A stretch of 64,000 nt of DNA from Nageia nagi (taxonomy: Eukaryota; Pinophyta): assembly GCA_050084985.1 (NCBI GenBank), contig JBITNC010000001.1, positions 496,001 through 560,000 of the forward strand, read 5' to 3'. The position numbers and the translations under genes were made by a program. Numbering within the stretch: the first letter of the stretch is position 1; the number at the start of each line of letters is the position of its first letter. The notes under the pieces are model-generated. The model ran no database searches, was not told where the DNA came from, and saw only the letters and a list, made by a program, of their open reading frames with translations. Below, in pieces: positions 22,981-33,300 of this stretch.

Positions 22981-24663
22981 TCTACAATGCTTGAATGCAA
23001 AAATTTGCAAAAAATACACACTCTCTGGTTTTACACAGTGCTGCAGAATAATAACAGAGAGAAAAAAATAGTCACTTTTTTTTTTTACTCTAACAGCTTC
23101 TCTCACTATTCTCTTAGTCTCCCAATCTACAACACAGGATTCTTTACACCTTCACAGGTCTGGTGTTCCTCTTTGGTGAGGATGGGAGCCTATCTTTGCT
23201 CACAGGTTGACTATAACCATGAGCCACCAAATGCGAGCCAGCACTACGTGAATAAAAAAAAGTTGATTCACTATTTTACAACAAACATCTCCTCCCAGTG
23301 TGAATGTCACCTCCCAGCATATGTTCCTCCTTCACGCAGGTAACTTTTTCTTCTTGCGAATGGTTAAACATTCCCAGGTGTTTTTCCACAGCCCTGACAG
23401 CATCTATTATAACATCGACCTCCTCCACATGAGAGCTTCTAACCTCCTCTGTGCTAGTCTCCTCTGCACGTCTCCTTCGTAGGTCTCCTCCACACTGCCT
23501 TCACGTCTCCTTATTTCATGCATCTATGAGCTACAGACCATGTAAATGGTTTTCTCCTTCGTGAGCAATAGACACAAAATGTCTCCTCCTCTAGCTCCTT
23601 CAGTGCACGATTTGGTGAGCTTCAAAGCACATGAACGTGTGCAGCTTCATCTCCTCTGCCTTCACACACATGAAACCTCTACGCGAGTAGCTTCAAACAC
23701 CATGCACCATGTAATGTCTTTCCTTCAGCTCCTTCATGCACCTCTATGAGCTCCTTCATGCATGAAATGTCTCCTCTATGCATGTTTCCTCCTCGTGATA
23801 GACCAAATCTATGTGTTTTTTTCTTCTTCAACTCCTTCATGCTACAAACCACGTATAGCATGCTAACATCTTCTCCTCCTCCGTGCAGATCACGATCAGT
23901 TTCAGATCACCAAAGATATGGTTTTCCTCCTCCTTCACATGAACATCCTCTCCACCTCTGTGCAGATCATGATCAGTATCAGATCACCAAGGATACGGCT
24001 TTACTCAATGACATTGATGTAAGGGCCAAGCTTCATGCATGCACAGCCTTCTCCTCATGCTGCATTAGCTCTATGCAGGTTTTCTCATAGCGCGTGAGCA
24101 CCTTCACAAATGTCTCCTCCTTGAGCTTCATGTCTCCTCACGTGAATAACAACCTTACGTCTCCTTCTCCGTGAGCAACGCATCACCTTCACATCTAATG
24201 TGCTCTGGTCTCTATCGTGTAGGCCTTCATAAATGCACTCGCAATCCTCAAATCAGCAACGTACTCCTTCAACACTACCTTCGCTTTCTCCCCATGACTT
24301 AGAGCCACCTCCTTTACATCCTTCCTCATGGATTAGCAATGATGCACTGCATACTTCCTCCTCCATGTGGGTCAGCATTACGCGGGACTTCTCCTCTCTG
24401 ACCTCTGCTGCTTCAGAAATGAATGTGCAGTCTCCTTTTCATCTGGCTGCACATGCTTCTAAATGCAGGCTCTCCTTTCTGTTGTTTGTGGGTTTCCTTC
24501 AAACCTCATGCAACTATTTTTTTTCATAGGCTTTGGATATCACACTTGCAAGAATTTGATAAATTCTTTGCAATGCATCCACAAGCTCAATTGATGACAG
24601 TCCTTGAGGAGCTTGATAAGATCCTTCAAGACTTCACCCACTCTAACCCATATAATCAAATCA
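22981..24663 (-). other. Element C 5' leader, GC-richer and repeat-built
   Basis: Between the primer site and the gag ATG there are about 1.68 kb without a long conserved frame. The plus strand is rich in CTCCTTC/CTCCTCC blocks, so the transcript would be purine-rich, and it holds many CG-containing words (CACGTG, CGTGAGCA, CTTCACG) that are rare elsewhere in the window. A direct repeat starts at 23883 and 23960 (77-bp spacing; GTGCAGATCACGATCAG and GTGCAGATCATGATCAG). The short plus-strand frames here look fortuitous. Confidence 0.6.
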
Positions 24664-24675
24664 GCTCTGATACCA
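24664..24675 (-). other. Element C primer-binding site
   Basis: The plus strand GCTCTGATACCA is the exact reverse complement of TGGTATCAGAGC, a perfect 12/12 match to the initiator tRNA-Met complement. It lies 2 bases inside the LTR. Confidence 0.95.
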
Positions 24676-24677
24676 AT

Positions 24678-24998
24678 TTAGAGAACTATAATGTTCTCTA
24701 TTACTCATAAAAATGAGTTACATATATAGGCTTTGTGAAAGCCATTACAAGACAAAATAAGAAGTTGAGGATAATATTCTCAACCCATAACAAAACTCTA
24801 ACTTCACACTATATGTATCACCTTTAGATCACTACATGACAAATTACTTGTTGTAACAATAAACCACAAGGAATATACCCTAAATATTTAATCCTAGACT
24901 TTAGACTTTAGGAAAATACTTTAGGGAAAATACTCTTAATCCTAATTAATTAATCTATTAACTTAGGACTTAGGGATATGTAGGATATAATTCCAACA
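24678..24998 (-). repeat. Element C 5' LTR
   Basis: 321 bp, nearly identical to 20653-20974. It contains four perfect short inverted repeats at 24681-24698, 24703-24718, 24729-24743 and 24764-24784. Confidence 0.92.
24723..24730 (-). promoter_or_regulatory. Element C LTR TATA box
   Basis: On the minus strand CCTATATATG lies about 45 bases from the LTR's inner end. It is the only good TATA-like block of the LTR, so transcription would start close to the LTR/leader boundary. Confidence 0.5.
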
Positions 24999-25003
24999 TA
25001 GAT

Positions 25004-26781
25004 TTAGTTTTTTTAAAAACTATTTTTTTTATTTTATTAAAAACATTTTTTTAAAATAAAACAAACAAACAAACCACCCTAACCCCTAGGTGTGTGTGGC
25101 ATAGACCAACTAGCCCGAGGGCCCCTATGGGGGACGTGTGGCATGGTCAATCGGTTTGTGACCCTTGGGCACATGATGCAACACAGTTGGCCCACAACCC
25201 TTAGGCTTGCTTGCCAACCTAGCTAGCCCACGGTAGCGAGGGGTACCCCATCCCTCAATTTTTTTGTTTTGAATTAAAAAATTAAAAAAATGAGTTAATT
25301 TTTTTAAAAAAAAGGGGGGTGTTTTTCCATTTAAGAAATGGTGGCATTTTTTTTAAAATAGGTTTTTTTTTTAAAAAAAAAAAAGGGGGACATATTTTTT
25401 GGCCTTTTTTAAGGAATCGTTTTCAAAGGGGAGAATTGTTTTTAGAAATGTGTGGACTTTCTATTTTTAAGTATAAGCTAAAAAACTTTTTGGCTAATTT
25501 CTTTTATTATAGGCATTTTTTTAAGCTAATATTTCTTTATTTGCTAAAATTATTATTTTAACCTTTAGTACAAATTATAATAAGGGATTTTATTAATCAT
25601 GCATTTAAAACAAAAAGGGGAGAATATTTTTGAATACATGGTTAATATTTTATCTTAATGCATAATACACACATGTGGATGGATAAAATTTATTTTTTCA
25701 CGATTTAATATTTTTTCCTAATGCATGATTATTGCTATGTGGATAAAATTTAAATTATATGGTTTTTTTATTTTTTATTTTTTCCTAGTGCATGTGGATG
25801 GATAAAGTTCTCTTAAATCTTTTTGCCTATAAATATTTTGATTATAAATTGCAAATAAGGAATTATTTTTAAATCCATTTTTTTAAGTAACAAGGGAGAG
25901 AATTCCTTAATTTTTGATAATGAACCTTTATATAGAGATCCATTAGGGGTTGTAACAAAACCCATTGGAATCTTAGGCTCATTTGTTGTTACTTAAAATT
26001 AATCAACTTTTGCAAAGAGATTCATTAGGGGTTGTAACGAAACCTATTGGACTCTTTAGTTTATACTTATGGATGATGTTGGATGTAGTTTATTTTTAAA
26101 GCACTTTATTTATTTTTCCCTTTTACTTTATATACAAAATATATAAACATTAAAAATTTCTTACTCTAAAATGAAAACATCCGTACATTTATTCTACAAC
26201 ATGACTTATTTGGGGAGCTATGAGGTGAGGATAAGGTATACTAGAGCTTTGTAATTCAACAATCCAAGTGGTGAAATGTTTGTACTTCTTAATTGCTCCT
26301 AATTCTTCTGTTGGTCTAGATTTAACTCCATATAGGTGAAAAGGTATGTTTGTAGTGATACCACATGTCCACCCATCCATTTAGAGATTAGCTTGATAAC
26401 CTAGGAGGAAAAATGAAAACTTAATCAATATACTTAATTTAGTTGATCCAACATACTTCACAACATTATAAAATAGCTAATACTTCTCCTTATGAGATTT
26501 TATTGCTACCCAAGGTGAACTGGTTGAGGATTAGTAGGACCTAGGCTCTATCTTGCAGGCATCCAAGTGAAGGCTTAATTTTAGATAAGAAAACAAACCT
26601 CAACTCTTTCCTCTTTATAATTATACTTGGTGAAAAAGATGTTGGATGTCTAATTTTAATTCTTTTAACAATTTAAGCATTTGATTTGTTGATTAGTTCA
26701 ACATGTTTTTGTATGATTAATATTTATAAATTTAACATGTATGCTTACATTTTTCTATCTCTTTTCATATTTTTTATAGCA
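25004..26781 (+). other. Element B leader, right part
   Basis: Non-coding leader of B after the C insertion. It has A/T homopolymer blocks with G runs (25260-25395) and a GC-rich island at 25065-25255 (AGCCCGAGGGCCCCTATGG). CTAATGCATG..TGTGGATGGATAAA motifs recur at 25650-25815. An 82-bp-spaced direct repeat has GAGATCCATTAGGGG at 25935 and GAGATTCATTAGGGG at 26017. A small minus-strand frame at 26189-26380 has no support. Confidence 0.55.
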
Positions 26782-27620
26782 ATGGGAGACTCTTTTGCAC
26801 CCAAGCATATCTTATATTGTTTCAACTATAGTATTTGGGAATTTAGGATGAAAGCAAAACTTCAAGCATGAAAACTTTGGATGATTATCAATGAAAATCA
26901 AGTTGCTCCATCAAGGGAGAAAGAACTTGAAGCTTATAATACAAAGAATGATTTGACAACTTGTATGATCTTTTGTGTAGTTTTAGATAAGATCCTCCTC
27001 ATGATATCCTCTTCAAACTCTATAAAGGAAGCTTGGAATAAATTAAAGAGTATCTACCTTGGCATTAAATTTTTTAGGAGGTTCACCATTCTTCAAAAGC
27101 TACTACAATCACATCAAGAGGAAAATAAAAGTATGGCAATATATCTTAATAAGGTTATTAACCTTAAGACCTAGCTTGTGGGGTGTGGTTACAATTGGAT
27201 CAATAATGAGTTTTTGACTTTCATCATCTTTCAAATCCTCTCTACTAAATTTAGTCATTTTATGATTATTATTAAAACTAGGATTGATGATGAAAAATAA
27301 GTGTTCTCCTTGAAAAATTTATCAAAGATTCTCTTGAAATATGGGGAAACACTTAATAATAAAATGTTGATCATCACTCCTAAAGAGCCTATTATAGCAC
27401 TAGGACCAATGAAGCCTCACTTTAAAAAGAAGAGCCATAACCAAAAGAAGGGTTTTAATTCTCCTAAGAATAACTTCAAGAAAAGTGAAAATAAGAAGAA
27501 TTGTAATCATGATAAGTAAAGAAAACCAAAGCTAAATTTGATATAAATTGTAATTTATGTGGCATCTATGGTCATAAAGAAGTTGATTGCTTCAAGAAAA
27601 AGAAAAAATAAGGTGAAAAG
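26782..27620 (+). pseudogene. Element B gag relic
   Basis: Starts MGDSFAPKHILYCFNYSIWEFRMKAKL and continues through frames 26881-27174 (IKEAWNKLKSIY, FTILQKLLQSHQEENKSMAIYL) and 27301-27519. A zinc knuckle follows near 27551 (CNLCGIYGHKEVDCFKKKK), keeping the C-x2-C-x4-H-x4-C spacing. At least four in-frame stops separate the pieces. The gene would have made the capsid/nucleocapsid protein of B. Confidence 0.8.
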
Positions 27621-27699
27621 AGATCCAAAAAATCAAACAAATATAATAAAAACAAGAAGAACAAGAATTTTGCTTGTTGCTACCTTTTACTCCAAGCCT

Positions 27700-30470
27700 T
27701 GCACTTTTTTAAATGATTAGATTATTGATTCTAGATGCACTAATCACATGTATTTTGAAAAAGACAAATTTGAAAACTTTCATAAGTATAAAAAAGATGC
27801 AGTTATGATAGGTGATAATTTAGTCCTTGAATTTTAGGGTATTGGGAGTGTGTTGATACAAGAAAATATTCTTGAGAACATGCTTTTTGTACCAATACTC
27901 ACTATGAATCTCCTTTTTCATAATTTAGGTTGTAAGAAAGGGTTACTCCTTTGAGTTTAACTCACACTCTCGATGCATGAAAAAGGGTCTTACCACTTTG
28001 GTGAAAGATTTAGTGAAAGACAACCTTTACATTATAGATCAATCTCCAACAAAGATGTGCCTTACAACTAATGTTTTCTCTAGAGGCAATATTTGACACC
28101 ATTTATTAGGCCACCTAAACCATAATAACATTAAAGTTATGAAAAATCATGATCTTATGGAAGGTTTGCCTACAATATCACTTATAATTGATCTTTATGA
28201 GAAGTGCATTCTAGGCAAAATGAATCGGTAAAAATTTCTAAAATATAAGGCAATTAGAGAAACTCAACCCCTTCAACTTGTGCATTTAGATTTAATGGGT
28301 CTATTTCTGACTAATTCTCTTGGGGGAGCATATTATGTCTTGAAATTTATTGATGACTATAGTAGGATGACATTTGGTTATCTTATAGAACACAAAGATA
28401 AAACCTTTTATAGGTTCAAAGATTTCAAAGCCTTGGTAAAAATCAATTTGGATTCAAAATTAAGATGTTGAGATCTAATAATAAGGATGAGTATAATATA
28501 AATGAATTCAATTATTATTATACCAAGTATAGAATCAAGAGGCAGTTTACGATCCCTTACACTCCACAATAGAATGGTGTAGCCAAAAGAAAGAATAGAA
28601 CCATTCAAAAAATGACAAGATGTATGTTGGGAGATATTCCTAACTTCTTATGGGGTGAAGCTATAAATATTACAATCTACATTTTAAACAGGTGTCCTAC
28701 AAAAGTAGTTGAAGGCATAACTCTGTATGAGGCATGGATAGGAAAGAAACTTAACATCTCGCACTTTAAAATCTTTGGCTTTGATGCTTATGCCTTTGTT
28801 GTTCTTGAGAAAAAGAAGAATATGGATAAGAGATATGAAAAGTGTTATTTTATGGGCTATAAAATCAGCATAAAGGTTATAGGCTATACCAACCTTTTGC
28901 CAAAGTGGTCTTTATGTCAAGGGATATAAAGTTCAATGAACTTCCTAAAGAATCTACTTCTTATGAGAACTTATATGAGGGTGATGATTCTTTTGTTGCA
29001 CCTAATTGGATGGATACTAGTGTGGATATGTCATATAAAGAATAAAACTCTTCAATATAAAGGATAATAAGAAGTATGACTATTAATAAATCCTTATTTA
29101 CAAAAATTGATAGTAAAAATGAGCCCTCATCCTTTAAAGAAACTTAAAAGGATAAGTGTTGGATGAATGTAATGAATGTGGAGTATGATGCTCTAATGAA
29201 GAATCAAGGTTAGTAGCTAAGGGTTTTGCTCAAAAATATAGAGTTTATTATGAGGAAACCTTTGCTCTAGTGGTAGAGATTCCTACTATGAGGGTAATCC
29301 TTGCTCTTTCAATAGCTCAAGGATGCAAAGTTTTTCAAGTTGATGTCAAGAGTGCTTTTCTTAATGGTGACTTAAGAAAGCACCTCGAGCCTAGTACAAA
29401 AATATTTCAAGATACATTAAATATATTAGATTTGCTAAATACTTCTTTGACATAGATCTTTATGTGCTAAATCAAGGATAAGGTTTGATCTTAATTCTTC
29501 TCTATGTGGATGATCTATTGATTATAGGGAATAGCCCTCATACAAGAGTGCATATCCACACTCAAGGTAACATTTGAAATGATAGATCTTGGTCTATTGC
29601 ACTACTACCTTAGTATGTAAGTGTACCAATACAAGGATTATACTTATCTTAGTAAATCCAAGTATATCTTAGATATCTTGTAAAAGTTTGGAATAGAGGA
29701 ATGCAAACCTATTGCAATTCAAATCTCTCTTGGAATCACTTTGTCTCTTAGTTTCAACTCTCAATTTGCAAATACTATGGCTTATAGGCAACTAATTGGT
29801 AGTCTTCTTTACTTGACTATCTCCAAGATAGATATTATCTTTTTAATGAATTTGATGGATCACTTTATGAAAAATTCATATGTTGAGAACCTTAATGTAG
29901 TTAAGTAAATTTTAAGGTATGTTATGGGTACTAAGGATCTTGCTCTCAAGTATGACAAGTTGCCCTCATTTGTTCTTTCAAAATTATTAGATTCTAACTA
30001 TGAAGGAGATAGAGATGATATAAAGTCAACCTTTGCTTATATGTTTAGCATTGGTTTAGGTGCTATCTCTTGGGCTTCCAAGAAGAGGCCTACTACTTCT
30101 CTCTCCACCACAAAGGTTGAATATCATGCAATATCAGTTGTAGCCTAAGAAGCCATCTGATTGAGGCATCTTCTAAAAGAAATTGGATATGAACAAGTTT
30201 GTCCATATTAAATTTATTTAAATAATTAGTTAGCTATTGCTTTGGCAAATAATCCTATTTTCCATCAAAGAAAAAAGCAAGTAGAAATACAAGCCCACTT
30301 CATTAGAGAGAATGTTCTAGATGGTCTTCTACACTTGTAGTATTGTCCATCAATCCTAAACTCTGCTGATTTGTTCACCAAGCCCCTTCCTAAAGCCTAG
30401 TTCTTAAATCTTATGGAATCTATTAGATTGGTGAAGTTTCCTCAAAAAAGAAGTAAAGGTTGAATTCTTT
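27700..30470 (+). pseudogene. Element B copia pol relic
   Basis: The protease motif near 27722 reads IIDSRCTNHMYFEKDKF, with the active-site glycine of D-S-G replaced by arginine. GAG-pre-integrase residues lie near 28105-28230. The integrase core is at 28280-28471 (HLDLMGLFLTN, FIDDYSRMTFGY), with its tail at 28612-28929 (NFLWGEAINITIYILNRCPTK). RT is at 29215-29560 (VAKGFAQKY, FQVDVKSAFLNGDL) with an intact YVDDLLI catalytic loop near 29502. RNase H is at 29924-30330 (GAISWASKKRPTTSLSTTKVEYHA) and the tail SADLFTKPLPKA near 30364. Stops and deletions are frequent, notably after 29455. Confidence 0.85.
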
Positions 30471-31433
30471 ATTGAATTCATTGTAACTTCTTTCTTCTTA
30501 ATAAAGTTGTTGAATTTTTTTTTATTTGTATACTTTGTTTATACATTCCTCTATTTGGTGACTATAAGTATAGGCTTGGCATATTAGTGATGAATTATAA
30601 TTCAACACAAATCCAAGCACATTATATTAAGGAGAAATTTCTTGATGAAATAACTATAGTTTTTTTCTTTAGACTTTGACTCTCATGATTTATTCACTAG
30701 TCGCTTTAGAAACTTTGTTATGCGCACTTTGAAAGTTTCTTATGGTATTGAAGTTCTCCTCAAGGGTGAGTGAAGTTTGAATTCATATTTGTGATGATAA
30801 CTTCATCTCTAGGAGGCTACTTTTATTGCATAGTGTTGATCTAAATGTACACCTTCATGGTTAGTTCGCTCTATGTTAGGAACTCATGGTACATTTTATT
30901 TTTTATAATCACTATATGAAGAATTAGTATGTGTTTTTTGGCACTATTTGGTTATCCATATGTGAATGACTCATGTGTATATGCTCTTTTTATTTTTTAT
31001 CAACACATATTTCTATATATAGCAAATGATTATGAGTATTGGCTTAGCATCTTTGTGATGATTTATAGTAAATCATTAATCAATTTATGGATGGCATTAC
31101 TTAGTTCATTTATCTTGTAATTGATATGAATATTTATATGATACATCTAATTGATCTTGTTTATGAGTTGCTTGTAGCTTGCAGGTTTCATCTTGAGAAT
31201 GTAGTTTAATTACTTCAAGTGGGAAGGCTCATGAAAGCTCACATGTCAACTCAGTGTTGATCAACTACACTTTACAATGAAACTAGTCATGGTTAATAAT
31301 TATATTGTAAACCATTTTATCAAATGGTATTGTAGTGATTCTCAAATTAAGATCTTTCTTATTTCTCCACATGTATTTCTATGGAGGAGAACTCTCTCTT
31401 TCTTCTTTTCTCTACACTTTATCCCAATATTAC
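30471..31433 (+). other. Element B 3' non-coding region
   Basis: About 960 bp between the end of RNase H and the purine tract, with no protein signal. Long non-coding 3' regions are common in plant copia elements. The small frame at 30929-31120 looks fortuitous. Confidence 0.55.
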
Positions 31434-31445
31434 ATTAAGGGGGAG
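31434..31445 (+). other. Element B polypurine tract
   Basis: ATTAAGGGGGAG immediately precedes the LTR start TGTTAGAATT at 31446. Confidence 0.8.
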
Positions 31446-31523
31446 TGTTAGAATTTGTAATATAATATTGTGTAATATCTTTTTAATGTAAATTCACTTA
31501 ATGCTTAAGTATATGTAGATACC

Positions 31524-31749
31524 AGGTGAGAGGAGTTGATGTGAGCAGTGGAAGAGAATTTTGAAACTACGTAAATAACATGGAAGAGAGGCCAAAAGGG
31601 AAACATGCCAGAGCCAGAAAGTGTTAGAATAGGTCTATTTTAAGTAAGCTGTGTTTGGAATCAAGTGGGAGATTACTCTTGGAGAGAAGCAGGAGGAAGA
31701 GGAAGGCGTTTGAGCCAAAATTGCAGCTGCAGAGTTCGTGGACAGAGAC
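31524..31749 (+). other. LINE 5' UTR
   Basis: Starts AGGTGAGAGGAGTTGATG directly after the target duplication and runs to the ORF1 ATG at 31750. Such leaders hold the internal promoter in L1-type elements. I see no TATA box, as expected. Confidence 0.6.
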
Positions 31750-33300
31750 ATGGCTTCAGGCCCGGGGGGTCTCCCTGATCCCCCGAACTCAGCTGATCAC
31801 CCCACTCCCAACAAAACCCAGGTAGCTAGCATGATGGTGGGGCTGCAGTCAGTCAACGTCCAAAACCCTCTTTTAGGGATGCACTTCGAAACAAGAATCC
31901 TCCCACCCAGTGCTCCTCTATTTCTAAACCATTCTATAACCGCATCCGCCAAGCCCCTCACGACCCTAACAGGAATGAAAATGGCTGCTTAAAGGCGGTA
32001 GACGATACACCGCGGGTGGAAATCAGGAGCTCACGAGTTAGTAGTGGCCTTCAAATGCTAGCGAAACAGGGTCTCATCTGTCATTTTCTCGGTGCTCGTA
32101 TTCCTCCCAACACCATTGAAGCCTGGGTCGACAGAACTTGGAACACTAAGGGTAGTGTTACAGTGAGCCACTACTCTCATGGTTATTTCTTAGCCACATT
32201 TGCCACAGAGGAGGATAGAGATTCTATTTTTCAAGGTGGACCCTGGTTCCATGGACGAGCTGAATTATTTATGAAGCCATGGCACCCAGGATTCAAACCT
32301 TGCAAAGAAACCCCTTCTATTGCACCTGTCTGGGTGAGGTTGCCTGACTTCCCTCCAGAGTTCTGGTATGAAGAAGTATTTGCCCAAATTGGAGACACCA
32401 TTGGGGAGTACCTCTTAACCTCGGATCGCACCTTGGAATGTAAGTCCACTTCCTACGCCCGCGTTTGTATCCAACTTGATCTCCAATCCCCATTGCCAGC
32501 CCAGGTTTCTGTTGTCTTCCCAGATGAAGATTTAGTGCTGGATCAAATAGTAGATTATGAAAACATTCTGTTCAGATGCAGAGTTTGTGCAGCCTATGGA
32601 CACCTCGCCGGTAGCTGCCCCCATACCATTCCGCCACAGCCCACTCCTGCAACAACAACAGAAGGCTTCCAGCAACCCAAACGCCGATCAACCCAAGGTA
32701 AGAGCCCTGTTCATACACCTAACTCAGCTCCCTCTCAGTGCACATTTACACATCTCTCTCACCCCTCAAGTTTCCATCCCCAAGTTCAAGATGCTAATCC
32801 TTTTAGATGCCTTCAAAATGATGAGAATCTTGAGCCCTTGAACCCACCAGTCATTCCTGAAGAGCCCTCTAGCCTTAATCCGGATAATCTTACACATCCC
32901 AGCTCCCCAATCACCAACCCTTTATTCTCCCCAGCTACCGTTTCTTCTCTGTCAACCGAAACAAAAACCAATCCAGTAACCTCCACCCCCTCTGCAGGAG
33001 ATAGACCATAATATGGAAGAAGCCCAACAAACTGACCCTAATTTCGGAAACCATCTCAGTACTAAGATGCCAATAGACAACCTTCAATCCAACACATGCT
33101 TGCTTAACAAATTAGTCCCTCCTCTGAAGCAAACACCCAATAGTCTAAAAGCCCCTAACTCTAGTATCCAAAAACGGAAAGGGAGAAAGTCAACTCAAGC
33201 TTCTATCCAGCATCTATCTCAAGAGGACATCGAGGAGGGCTCCCAGTTCCAAATTGATACTCTACTAGAAGCTAAACGGCTTCAATCAGTTCCTCAATGA
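31750..33300 (+). pseudogene. LINE ORF1 (DUF4283, CCHC knuckle), frameshifted
   Basis: The RNA-binding protein of the LINE. The ATG at 31750 starts MASGPGGLPDPPNSADHP. Near 31862, in a short A run, the frame shifts, and the next frame (FRDALRNKN-like through VEIRSS) runs to a stop at 33009-33011. That frame holds a DUF4283-like fold (GLICHFLGARIPPNTIEAW, FATEEDRDSIFQGGPWF, SIAPVWVRLPDFPPEFW). A zinc knuckle, CRVCAAYGHLAGSC, follows near 32577, then a proline/serine-rich linker. Coding appears to continue back in the first frame from 33013 (MEEAQQTDPNFGN, KRKGRKS). It ends with a TGA that overlaps the ORF2 ATG as ATGA at 33297. The two shifts compensate each other. Confidence 0.85.

Larger units (their letters stand above)
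20653..24998 (-). mobile_element. Gag-only LTR retrotransposon C (TR-GAG-like)
   Basis: A minus-strand LTR element of 4346 bp with an exact 5-bp duplication TAGAT on both sides (20648-20652 and 24999-25003). Read on its own strand: 5' LTR (24998-24678), exact tRNA-Met primer site, a leader of about 1.7 kb, a gag-like frame (22980-21013), polypurine tract and 3' LTR (20974-20653). There is no protease, integrase, RT or RNase H and no room for them. The LTRs differ at about four bases and one A-run length, so insertion was recent. Mobility would depend on enzymes supplied in trans. It matches the TR-GAG concept for plant elements. Confidence 0.9.

Noticed and set aside
23546-24529. Several plus-strand frames of 60-115 residues in element C's leader
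   Set aside because: They overlap each other in different frames, lack domains, and run antisense to the element. They arise from stop-poor, GC-richer sequence.
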